From: Caprella mutica
Taxonomy: Eukaryota; Arthropoda; Malacostraca; Amphipoda; Caprellidae
DNA length: 64,000 bases
Direction of reading: 5' to 3'
NCBI GenBank assembly: GCA_947561585.1
Contig: CANNZV010002615.1
Location: 1 to 64,000 of the forward strand
Positions 34,691 to 45,303 of this stretch are shown piece after piece. The notes under the pieces are model-generated. The model was not told the origin of the DNA. It was given only the letters and a program-made list of their open reading frames with translations, and did not search any database. Position 1 is the first letter of the stretch. Each line of letters starts with the position of its first letter. A program made the translations under genes and the position numbers.

Positions 34691-36123
34691 TGTGTGTTGC
34701 CTTTTGACGATGGTCTCCCTCTCCGACTATAACTTAATTAATTGAATTTAGTCGAATGTTAATAAGGAAAAATGAAAATTACGATGTATTGAATCCTGCA
34801 AATCATAGGAGATTATGAAATAAAAATTAAAACGTTTCCTGCAGTGTGACGCACCGGTGGGACACACTTGGTTTTTTTTTTAGAATAGAAGATTTAGGCT
34901 TATCTCTCTTGCTAATATTTCTTTTAAAGGTCTATATTTATATCCTAAAGAAGAATATATTGTACATAAAATATGGAAAAATCTTCTAATAAAAATTAAT
35001 ATTTTGCTGTTCAAATTAAATTGAAATTATGACAGTTGAAGCTGTCGCAGGAAATGTGTTAATATAATAATTTGAATTTAATATTTATTGCAACATTGTG
35101 AAATGTTATGAAACATGCAATGTTTTGGAATTATCTATTTAAGAGGAAGAATTATTGATATGTTAGGTACACTGACATTCTGATTATCTAATGGACATTT
35201 AATTGACATTGGAATGAAACGACTTATTAATATTGTTATATTGTATATATTTCAAATAAAATTCATACATGTTTGTCAATAAAACTCCCAATTCCCTAAA
35301 AAAAAATCCGTATCGTTAGCTTGTAGGAGTAACATGGAAATGGTACACACGGGTTGCATCTGAGACGAAAGGTTAGAAGAAGAGAATTTGGGGAAAATTT
35401 TTAACTAATTTCATATCCATAATTTAACATATGAAATGGTCTGATTTAAATCCCAATTATCATCATTTTATATGAATTATTTCGAAACAGACCTAGCTGC
35501 AGATAGCGCTACAGTCGTAAACGTTCGAACGTTAGCAAACATTTTTTCAAATATTATTCATTTCCTCCACTTTTGAGAATAAATACAGGTGTAAGAGTTT
35601 CGAAACTTAATTAGTAAGTAATATTTAGTCGAATAAACCACCACGCTTGCTCACTCAGTGTAAATTGTTTAATTTTATTTTTACTAAATTATTAATAATA
35701 TTAAGTTATTACATATTGTAACTAAAAAAAATACGAACCCATGATTCATCACTAATGTTCCTGATTCAATTTATATGCTTTTTAGTAAAATTATAAATAA
35801 ACCTCATCATTTACGGTGTTATAAACTATTAATATATATTAACACTAATGTAGCTTTTGGAATTAGCTATAAACTGTATTAGAAAATCATATATGTGAAA
35901 TAAAACAAAGTAATGGAATGTGTCTGCCTGCCTTTGAGTCTACGTATCTTTCCCACAAAGTAATAAAAAAATTAATTATGTGTAAAATACAGCTTAGAAA
36001 TTATTCTAATTATAAATGAACATTTTTTAGGTGAGCTAATTAGTACTTAATGACTTAGGATTTTTATGGTTAAAGCCACCCAAGATGTAAACGGTTAATG
36101 CGATTCTGGTTGAGAACTCACGG
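34691..36123. other. Spacer, nothing firmly recognised
   Basis: 34691-34760 may still be transposase-derived. The remainder is AT-rich without exon or repeat family that I can support. Confidence 0.45.
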
Positions 36124-36160
36124 TATATAAAGGCATGGAATTATTTAACTAGTGTTCAGT
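36124..36160 (+). promoter_or_regulatory. TATA box and TCAGT initiator
   Basis: TATATAAA (36124-36131) is followed, 34 bp from its start, by the A of TTCAGT (36155-36160). This is the spacing and initiator sequence of arthropod TATA promoters. A short ORF with a hydrophobic start follows. It points away from lectin copy 2 and towards copy 3 in antisense. Confidence 0.45.
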
Positions 36161-36227
36161 AGAGTTCAGACTCAGAGACTGGTCCGTAAGGGCTGGTCTG
36201 CCCACATCTGTACCATCTGCTGAATCG

Positions 36228-36308
36228 ATGTTGATGATACTCTACAATATTTCTGTTATCACCATTTCTGTAATATGCTGTGTTCAAGATTACAAATTTC
36301 AAAAATAG
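36228..36308 (+). CDS. Possible 26-residue secreted peptide or signal-peptide exon
   Basis: The first ATG downstream of the predicted start point (about 36158) opens MLMILYNISVITISVICCVQ followed by DYKFQK and a stop. The first 18 residues are a convincing signal peptide with a plausible cleavage near CC/VQ; only a short tail remains after it. It may be a very short secreted peptide, a first exon with an unseen donor (GTAATA at 36270 is possible), or the remnant of a gene whose body was lost. The call depends on the adjoining TATA/initiator pair. Confidence 0.3.
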   Translation: MLMILYNISVITISVICCVQDYKFQK

Positions 36309-36535
36309 AAACCCTGAAGCCATCGTTCACTCGCCAGTATATATACAACACTAGACGACTATCATTTATTAAAACTGATTAAAACTAAGCACATCATCAA
36401 TAATAATTGAATATTTACTTAATTTTAGATATTCGAAACTTCAAAGAGACTCATTGAAAAGAGATGAAAATTTCTATCAACACTTTACCAGTTTCTGCAA
36501 ACTGGTAAGCTGATCAATTCAGAGCATCTGGACTA

Positions 36536-39500
36536 TCAGATAAGAACTTCCAGTTCCAGAATTTCAATAATATGTGAAGTTGATTTCGGTGATTTTTTGA
36601 CAGCCACGTAACGGAACTCTTGTCCAAATGTCCACTTAGGAATGATGAGATTCCAGAGTTTAGCGATCGTTGGTTTGGTTAGTACGGTACCTGCCAATTG
36701 GTAGGTTGCGAAGTTTCCATTCAGCACCAGGTGATTGCCAGCGTAAATCTATCATTTGGGAAAAAATAGAATTTATATCATCTATCGGTCACCAATTTGA
36801 CCTGTAGAAAGTTCTGGTTGACCAATCACTGTGGTTCTCAACTGAATGTGTTCAATCAGACCCAATGGTTCGGTGCATCAGTTAAAGGAGTTCGGCGGAG
36901 TGGTCATTATGTTTTACCTATTTAGTTCTTCGAAACTATATGATGCATGGTACTATTTGTGCACTATGTACACTATATATAGTGTTCATGTGTTTTGATT
37001 TTGAAGGGAAGAAATACATTTTATTTTTCCAACTACAAAGGGTTTGGTGAATGCATTTATGAAACTTGTGAGGTTCAGTACTTCTAACAAAATAATTAAC
37101 CACAGACCTAGTACACCCACTCTCCCAGAGCTGCCACGTTGAAGTCCTAATTAAAATTTCTATTTTTAAAAAATATTTCAGTTTCCTATTTCTCTAATAG
37201 ATTTAAAGCTTTTAGTATCTCTATGACCGGACAAATAACCGCCGAACATTTCGCTGCTGACATTCGCCGTGAGGACAACTCGCCGCTAGGACAATTCGTC
37301 GTGTGATCTATGCTTTACCACCGTATACATCATTTACATATATAAAAATATCATAAATGTAAACTGTGTTTTGTAATTGAATTATCAAGATTTCGTAGCC
37401 TTATTTGAAAATCTTATCTTCTTCATTTCAAAAGTTAAATGAAATGTTTTTTTGAATGAACATAAAATCTGACCTATTATAAATAATACTGTGTGTTGTA
37501 ACTCAACTACAAAACTTCTCTTCGTTCTTTGTAAAGTTCGCGTCCCTATTTCATTTAGGGACGTGAACTAGGAAGCAAGGTTCATAGACTATAACAGGTT
37601 AAACGAATAGAAATAGTACGAAATGTTACTAAGAGCTGAGTCTACAAATTCTTTATATGAAAACCTTTTCTTTAGATTGAAACTTATGAAACCTATATTA
37701 CAAATAAATGACATTTTACATTGTTTATTTCTTATTTTATTATTGCAATATTAGGTTTGTTCTTATTTTAGGCTTTTAGCTACAGTAATTAAAGCAGATG
37801 AAAATGTTGACCAGTGCCCATTAATCAACGGACAACGACGTGAATAGTAGTTAGTTTTTGTTCTTTTAACAGTGGTAATAACCATTTCATTAAAATATTT
37901 TTATACCATTCGATAGATTATTAAATTCTAAAGAATTCTATTTTGACTCACGCGTAAGTTTAATCCACCGTTTGAGAGATATTCAAGAAGAAAGACAGAA
38001 ATTGTTCCTTCCATTGCTAATTGTCGTAGTGAATAGCAGTTAGTTTTTGTTGGTTTTGCAGTGATAATAACCATTTCATTAAAATATTTTTATACCATTC
38101 GATAGATTATTAAATTCTAAAGAATTCTATTTTGACTCACGCGTAAGTTTAATCTACCGTTTAAGAGATATTCAAGAAGGAAGACAGAAAATGTTGTTTT
38201 CTCAATGGCAATTTTTTCCCCATTCGTTTAACCTGTTATAGTCTATGAACCTTGCTAGGAAGGGGGTATTTGGATCGGTACATTTTTACACATGTTTTCT
38301 TCTTTTTTATTAAATGGGGATCTTTCAATAATTTCTCACATTTATTCCAATCTCTGTATTGCTATTTTTGAAAATATTCAAACAGCTTACGTCAGGCATT
38401 TCAATTTATTTGTTTTTCAAAAGGATATTCTTTAATTTGCTGAAATTGAAGAAATTCTTTTTGTTATTATTTATGTAGTTCAGATATTAGATTTTCTATC
38501 AATTAATATGTTTGAGAGCAATATATTTTGATCAGATGAAAGCTAAATAAATTATAAAAAATTAAATTAAAATCACCCCCTCCCTAGTTCACGTCCCTAT
38601 ATCAATTAGGAACGTGAACTAGGAAGGAGGTATGGATCCATTCCTAGTTCACGTCCGTAAATGAAATAGGGACGTGAACTAGGAATTTATCAAGTATTTT
38701 GCTAGAAGTGATTGCTATTGGAATGAAAACAAGTTCAGGTGTCTTCCTCATACATTTACATGAAAAATTCTTAGTTTAGAACTAGTACATAGTAAATGTT
38801 CTTCAACTATGTACGGTCTTAGATTTTTATGTTAGGTAGGCTAATAGGTTACATTTACTATCACCTCTTCATTTTCCTCTTCTATTCATGAGTTTAGCCA
38901 CCGGTGCTTGACTACATTCACGGAGTAGCTTTTCTGCAACCATGAGCATTGCCCCTGACCGGTGGTTGATGCCTCTGCTCAAGGAGCCACTTCCCTTTCT
39001 GACTTCTTCTTCCTGTCCCATGTATTAAATTCCCTTTTGATGTCAAGGAAAGCACCCTTGGTTTCGAAGCAGACGTTAAACACTCTATTAAATTTAAATT
39101 AATGGCTCTGATATTTTTGCGACCTCAACTATTCTCACAGAAAAATAAGACAACAAAAGTAACAAATAAATTGAAATTATGAAATTTATCAACTACTATT
39201 TTACGTCAGTCTTGAGCGTATTGAATTAAATCCATATTTGTATTTGTAATATTTGTAAATATATGTAAATGATGTATACGCTGTTAAAACATAAATCACG
39301 CGGCGAATTGTCCGGCGGCGAGTTCCTAGAACCCTCTATGACATCAAGAATTTATATAATATCGATTATTTATTACCGATAAAGATCAGGCAAAAAGTAT
39401 TTGCACTAAATGGAACATCCATAATTTCGAGATGTAATACAAACACATTTTTGAAGGTTTTTGAATATTTGAGCTTAGAATTGACATTTTAGTATTCGAA

Positions 39501-41704
39501 AACTGAAATATTTACTCTCTATCGTTAAGCAAAAGGGATTTCATACTCAGTTTAAACGGCTAAATATGATCACAAGGATGACAAATTGTTAAAATAAATC
39601 TACACCGTATATAGTTTAAATTAACACTTCACGAAATTACAAACACGAGTGTTATTATTGGCACACTAGATTACTAGAATAACATTTTATAATATTGGTA
39701 TAAATTCGTAATTTTTTTCTAAACAAAAAGTATCAATAACGCCATTTATATCTTCAATTTTTAAAACTCACTTCCACATTATCAAATCTGTTGCCTTCGA
39801 ATGATTGGATTCGAGTCATGATTTTGATATTTCTGATGGCGTACTGTTGTCCCAGATCCACGATGAACCAAGAGTTCTTCTCATCAATATCCGAGTGAAA
39901 AAATGCGATACCGTCATCCAGCAGTCCATCAAGGGCAAATTCTCCTCCGCTGTCAAATAAAATATTTTAACAAGAAACAAAAATTAGGAGCACCAATTCT
40001 GCAAACACTCAATATTTTCAAAATATAGCATAACTTGAATAATATTTATGTGGTCTAAAGGGTCGTACACACGCAGGGTTTTTAAAGTATTTCCACCAGA
40101 CTTTTTGCTAAGCTCCTCCTACTTTTTCCACAGGAATATAAGAAAAAACGATATAAATCGTATAATTTTTAGTTGGTATCCATGATTCCTGCAGTTATCA
40201 TGGATACCAACTAAAAGAACTCATCAATCCATGATACCTGCAGGTATCATGGATACCAACTAAAAATTATACGATTTATATCGTTTTTTCTTATATTCTT
40301 GTGGAAAAAGTAGGAGGAGCTTAGCAAAAAATCTGGTGGAAAGACTTAAAAGACCCTGCGTGTGGACAGCCCCTAAGAAACTGACGCAATTATTATGTGC
40401 CTTTTTTTAATATATATGAATAAATAATGGGTAAAAGATCTAACAATGTATATCCAGTATGCCGAATGTGGGGCAGTGAGGTGTAGGAAGTTTTTCCCAG
40501 AGCCACGTTAGTCTTTCCGATGGACGAGAAAACAGCAGGCAAAGAACTGCCCACTGGAGACTGTCCGACAAGAGTGCAAGTTTGATCTGAAGTGGTAAAA
40601 CACTTTCGTTAGTTTGATTTTACCAAACATAACTGATAATGTATCAATATTCTTATTTACAAATAAAAGCGTGCAATTTATGCTTTGAAATAGATTGAAT
40701 AAGTAATTCCTAGATTAAAAAATATAATAATGACATCTACTTAAGTAGTATAAGTAGAACTTACTATTCGTTGCATTTTTTTCTTCCCTATAAACTTTTT
40801 GATGCCATTTGTACAGTTAAAATTAAGTTTATGATGAAAGTTGATTGAAATTACATTCTCCTTTCGAAAGGTAGTGGTCAGATAAGGACATTGGACTACT
40901 CTGAGTTTCAGTCTATTGGTAATACGATCATTAGATTACGTGCACTAGGTAGAGCGCATACCTTTGGCGCTGCTTTGACCCGTTCTCTCCCAAAATCTAA
41001 TAAACTGATGACTGGACATTGACTAATCCTCCCATCATATTTCAGGCAATTTGGTTGAATACTTTTTGATTTATTGAGTTATAAATGGCCTTGACCTTGA
41101 TCTTTGACCTTTGACTCGATCGCTCCCAAAATCTAACAAAATGATTCCTGTATATTGATCAATCGTCCCACCAAGTTTCATGTATTATGGTTCAATACTT
41201 TTTGAGTTATAAATGACCATGACCTTGACCTTTGACCATGTCACTCCCCAAATTATACCAGCAGGTCACTGGACATGGACAAATCCTTTCACCAAATTTC
41301 AGTCAATTTGTTTGAATATTTTTTTCAGTTCAGCGAATAACAAGATGATAAATAAATCAATTGTGTAGCTAAGTAGAAAAAAATTCGAAAACGAAACATT
41401 TATAAAACTAGAAGCTGCAAAATCGACTGAGAATTTTGACACCATTTGCCATAAGACAAGCCTCCTCACCTTCAAAGTACAGAAAGCAGTTGCAGAGGGT
41501 TTGGGCGCAAAACAAACTGCAGATAGTATCATCTGAGACAGATAAAGTCTTGTTAGTCACAGATGAAGACAACCACAAGCTGGATGGAGAACAACCTGTT
41601 GTTATCAGTACATCGTCTGGACAGGATAAGCCTATCTCATCGCACAGCAAATTGCCTTTAGATCCAGAAAAGAGAAACAAGAACACTATCCCTAGTCGGA
41701 ACAT
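36536..41704 (-). CDS. Secreted F5/8-type-C lectin-like protein, copy 3 (possibly disrupted)
   Basis: Exons on the minus strand: exon 1 from the ATG at 41704 down to about 41435, then 40586-40445, 39949-39772, 36748-36536 (stop). Signal peptide and PAN/apple-like segment are almost identical to copy 2; exons 2-4 are more diverged (GGEFALDGLLDDG, NSWFIVDLGQQYAIRNIKIM, RFDNVE, IYAGN, FRYVAVKK, LELEVLI). Exon 1 homology stops after VKI at about 41432, and a SINE-like repeat follows. A second, different exon-1-like end (NGIKKFIGKKNATN and a strong GTAAGT donor, phase 1) lies at 40775-40835 and would fit exon 2. This suggests a chimeric or interrupted 5' part. Introns carry a 2.1 kb foldback element and a MITE. 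Confidence 0.6.
37537..38690. repeat. Family D hairpins and inverted segment within E2
   Basis: Hairpins with half GTCCCTATTTCATTTAGGGAC and CCTAGTTCACGTCCC occur at 37537-37577 and twice at 38576-38690. AGGTTCATAGACTATAACAG at about 37580 is inverted near 38228-38252, so the 37.57-38.26 kb segment is itself a palindromic insert. Confidence 0.7.
37839..38203. repeat. Direct duplication of about 175 bp
   Basis: 37839-38010 and 38027-38203 are about 93% identical, both starting GTGAATAGNAGTTAGTTTTT and ending GAAAGACAGAAA-TGTT; they share CATTCGATAGATTATTAAAT. Confidence 0.85.
40061..40376. mobile_element. MITE family C, copy 1 (lectin copy 3 intron)
   Basis: Long inverted repeat: GTACACACGCAGGG, then CTTTTTGCTAAGCTCCTCCT and TTTTTCCACAGGAATATAAG, with inverses on the right. 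Two palindromes related to TATCCATGATACCTG form the tip (40175-40208 and 40226-40256). Second copy at 62540-62815. No coding. Confidence 0.85.
40775..40835 (-). other. Displaced exon-1-like end of lectin copy 3
   Basis: On the minus strand AATGGCATCAAAAAG ... ACGAATA is followed by GTAAGTTC, a strong donor in phase 1, exactly what exon 2 (40586) needs. No acceptor is seen just upstream, so it is not a free-standing exon. It aligns with the exon 1 ends of copies 1 and 2. Confidence 0.4.
40941..41385 (+). mobile_element. SINE-like repeat, tRNA-like head and three body units
   Basis: The head GGTAGAGCGCATACCTTTGG resembles the D-arm/A-box part of a tRNA. Three roughly 120-bp body units follow (CTCCCAAAATCTAA ... 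CACCAAGTTTCA ... GAGTTATAAATGACC ... CTTGACCTTTGACC), then a tail. The same family with one unit is at 44925-45180 and with two units at 19254-19550. Inserted between exon 1 and the displaced exon end of lectin copy 3. Confidence 0.68.
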
Positions 41705-42040
41705 GGTGAAGCTATCCTCAATACCTACTTTCAAGAACTGAATAAAAACGATAACTTTTAAGTATACCGAATTTTGTGGAATGTTATTTAGTACAACACT
41801 CTCCATTAATCAATGACAGAATGTACTGAGCTGCTTTGTTTCAGTTACTTATCATAGTTAATAAGGTTTTCTTACTTACGAGTTATATTGAGTGTATTCG
41901 TATTATATAACCATCCGCTACACTCTGACTCTTGGTCTAATGATCACAATATCATTTCACAGCACTTACTGAAATGACTACTGTTGGACATGATTTGATA
42001 ATGTATTTGGGTGATGAAGTACAGTAAATTCCATCCGAAT

Positions 42041-42082
42041 ATTAAACCGATATTCATAAAATAGTCAACCGATATTCTTCAC
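42041..42082. repeat. Unexpanded seed of the lectin minisatellite
   Basis: AAACCGATATTCATAAAATAG plus TCAACCGATATTC, about 1.7 units, at the same distance upstream of copy 3 as the large arrays upstream of copies 1 and 2, with the same left flank (CCATCCGAATATTAAA). Confidence 0.8.
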
Positions 42083-44326
42083 TTGTTAATAATGAGCACA
42101 GTGTTAATTTAAATTTTAGGGCAATTAAATGGGAAACCGAATGTACTGAGATGAGGTCAATCTAAACGATACGCATTTTATATAGCTACAACAAATGATG
42201 GTTGTTATATTTACAACATGTGATGGTTGTTATATTTACAACATGTGATGGTTGTTATATTTACAACATGTGATAGTTCTATTAACCCTTTCTTATTTAA
42301 TTTCTGGGTATATTTATACACATTGCGAGTAACTTTAAAAAAAAATGAAATTAATTCAAAAATTATTTCAGTCAACCATTTTACAAAAAGTTACCCCTTG
42401 TTAGTGTACCAGTTCTTGAGCATCACACTAAAAATGCATAAATAAATATTTTAGATGATTCTATTGGAATTAAAACAAAAATGTTCATAGGTAGTTTACA
42501 TTCAAATATAACTTAATTAAATAATTGATTTCTTACGTACATCCTCCGAAAAAATCCAGGTAAAACGTAAGATGCGATTAGTTTCAGTGTTCTACAGTGG
42601 GTGGTTCTTAAGAAGTTGTCCACACCGACACTCTTAAAAACTGCATAACTTCTTTCCAATGTGTTCCTCTTTAGCTCTCTCTTGATAAGGACAAGTCATT
42701 TCTCCTAGCAACTTTGTATTTATCCTTTTCCCAACTAGAGATCTTCTTGAGGGGATCAGAAATGGCCGTGAATATTATAAATTAAATTTTACATCATGTA
42801 TTGTAATTTTTTGAAAGATAGCGCTGCCGCTACATTTTGATTTAGCGGCTCTACACCTCCAACAAAAAGAGATATCAACTACAAGTGATGATTGTTTGAA
42901 CCATTCACATCATATTTTATTTACTGAAAGTACTGGTTGTTTCATTACCATGTGATGGTTGATCTACACATTTCAATAGTAGTAGATACATTTTCGGTGG
43001 ACACCCTATATACCCCATTTTCAAGATACACTTCCTTTAGTGATGTACAGCTCTAGCAATCAATACTCGCCTTTGAATAATCACCTGGAGTTATATGATC
43101 CGTATTATAGAGTAATGGGTTTATTCTTGTTCCAGTGATTTGAAAGTTATATCAGTATTTAACAAAGCTTATAATTTACTATGGACTGAATTACAAAATG
43201 CACTTAAAAATACTATGAAATGGTCACACTTTGTCAAAATGTTTGTCTAATGCCCCGTACACACTGTCAAGCACTTTGTCTAACTGTTTGTCTAATGCCC
43301 CGTACACACTGTCAAACACTTCGACAAACTGTTTGTCAAACTCAACCAGTTTCTTCAAACAAATTTTAGCAATTATTCAACAAAAGTTATTATAATACCT
43401 ATTTAACTATAAATTAATTATAGTTTTTTATATAGATTAGTCAATAAATTACTAATATGCATTATTATATATGTCAGAAAACTTATAAATAATCACCATT
43501 ACGAACTATTATTTTTTGTGTTTGAAAATGCTAAAAAGTGGATGTTAACCATAACGTCTAAAATTAACTTCTAAAAAATAAGAGAGGGCGGGGCTTAGTT
43601 GAATCACTAGTAATGAATATGTTTTGTTTACTATATGTACTCACTGTTTAAGAAAACTTGTATAAATCTGTCCGAAAAAGTATTGTTAATTTGTTAATAC
43701 ATTCATTATTTTTATAAGTTCAAATGAAACGATGGATTTTTTTGTTTTAATGAACACTATAGTGTGTAAAAAAAATTATCTCTTATACTTCAATAATTTA
43801 GAAAAGATTTCTAAATTTGTAGCTTCGTAAGAAATAAAAATCGCTAAATTAAATTTGCGAAGTAAATAAGTAAATAATCAAATGGCAAGGTAGCACTAAC
43901 GCCTCTAAGTAAGTTAATATATTTCTGTTTGAGACAATTCCAGCTTCAAAGTTGAAGTGAAAAATATGGTAGTTTCTCCTTAGTTTCGTTTTCTATGATA
44001 AAATTTGAAAAAATTTGAACGAAGGAGGAACTACTTTAAATTTAAAAGTGAATTTTAAGATTACAGCAATTCGTGAAGTAACTAACTAGTAAGTAGTAAC
44101 TACTAACTAGTAAGTTCTAAGTTAGTAACTACCTACTAAAAACAAAGTATAATAATTATTACTTATTGATATTAAATTCTTTTAATTGTATTCTTAATTA
44201 AAAATACAAGCATGCATCTTTTTCAATTTTACTTGATATTACTAAAAGTCGTATAATAACTTTTCACACTTTACTAATTGTAATGAATGTAAATATTTTA
44301 AAATTGGTGTGTAACATCATTGTAAC
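42083..44326. other. Repeat-bearing spacer without a recognised gene
   Basis: 42200-42273 holds three copies of a 25-bp unit (ACAACATGTGATGGTTGTTA). 43235-43345 holds two copies of a 53-bp unit (TTTGTCTAATGCCCCGTACA). On the minus strand 42690-42785 is open and coding-like (SDPLKKISSWEKDKY) but quickly meets stops; family unknown. The rest is AT-rich. Confidence 0.45.
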
Positions 44327-44606
44327 ACCATCACAGTGACTCTTTTCTCTGATAGTACATCATCACAGTGACTCTTTTCTCTGATAGTACATCATCACAG
44401 TGACTCTTTTCTCTGATAGTACATCATCACAGTGACTCTTTTCTCTGATAGTACATCATCACAGTGACTCTTTTCTCTGATAGTACATCATAACAGTGAC
44501 TCTTTTCTCTGATAGTACATCATCACAGTGACTCTTTTCTCTGATAGTACATCATCACAGTGACTCTTTTCTCTGATAGTACATCATCACAGTGACTCAT
44601 TTATCA
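44327..44606. repeat. Minisatellite, 32-bp unit, about 9 copies
   Basis: Unit CATCATCACAGTGACTCTTT plus TCTCTGATAGTA, almost invariant (one CATAAC variant). Confidence 0.95.
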
Positions 44607-44924
44607 GATAAGTTGAGATATTAATTATCTTCTTCTCAGGTAACATCTTTCTGTTGCCGTCAGTGTGACAGAAAATGGCCGAAAGAAATTATCTATTTAG
44701 ATTAATTCTTAAAGGACCAACAAACAATACAATACCCTATCCCTTTGTCTTGACTATCACTACTATCAACTATTTTGTGATAGTCAACATGCGCAGTTTG
44801 GAACTCTTTTGTTACAGGAATAATTAATGGAAAAAAGATGGAAACCCATTAGATAGAGCAACCATTTATAAAAAATATCTAAACTCTTCCCTGTGTACTT
44901 TATTTACAAATAGAATGGGTACTC

Positions 44925-45180
44925 GGTAGAGCGCATACCTTCGTTGCCGCTTATAAATGCCCTTGATCATCCAATAATCCTGGAAATATGAATTACGTTG
45001 ATCTTGACCTTTCCTGTTCGCTCCCAAAATCTGAAAAACAGGTTGCAGGATAGTGACCAATTGTTCCACATAATTTCAGACAATTTTGTTGAACAGTTTT
45101 TGAGTTATAACAAGATTACAAATAAATGAATGAATTAAGCCGCATAAAACAGTACTTTCTGCATTCTGCGAAATTACTAT
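44925..45180 (+). mobile_element. SINE-like repeat, tRNA-like head, one body unit
   Basis: Head CTCGGTAGAGCGCATACCTT, one CTCCCAAAATCTGAA ... CATAATTTCAGACAATT ... TTGAGTTATAACAAGATTAC body, and tail ACTTTCTGCATTCTGCGAAA. The compact form of the family also found at 40941-41385. Confidence 0.68.
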
Positions 45181-45303
45181 TTGTGGTTGTTTTAACCCTT
45201 AACTGCGCACTTCATTTCCAATTCATTTTTTTCAAAATACGGTTATATTTTTAAACCGATCCTTATGCAATTTTATAATATATGCTCCGCAAAAAAAATT
45301 TAA

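Larger units (their letters stand above)
37227..39333. mobile_element. Foldback element E2, 2.1 kb, in lectin copy 3 intron
   Basis: The left end is a run of words (GGACAAATAACCGCC, ACATTCGCCGTG, GGACAACTCGCCGC, GGACAATTCGTCG); the right end holds the inverse (GGCGAATTGTCCGGCGGCGA). Inside them the arms pair over about 55 bp, GTGTGATCTATGC ... CGTATACATCATTT with the inverse at 39268-39303. CTCTATGA is duplicated at 37219-37226 and 39334-39341, and the aligned intron of copy 2 has no insert there (near 31260-31280). Contains nested hairpins and a direct duplication. No transposase. Confidence 0.78.

Noticed and set aside
40941..40985. tRNA gene
   Set aside because: Only the D-arm-like GGTAGAGCGCATACC part is present, in a repeat context with SINE body units; no acceptor stem or T-arm.
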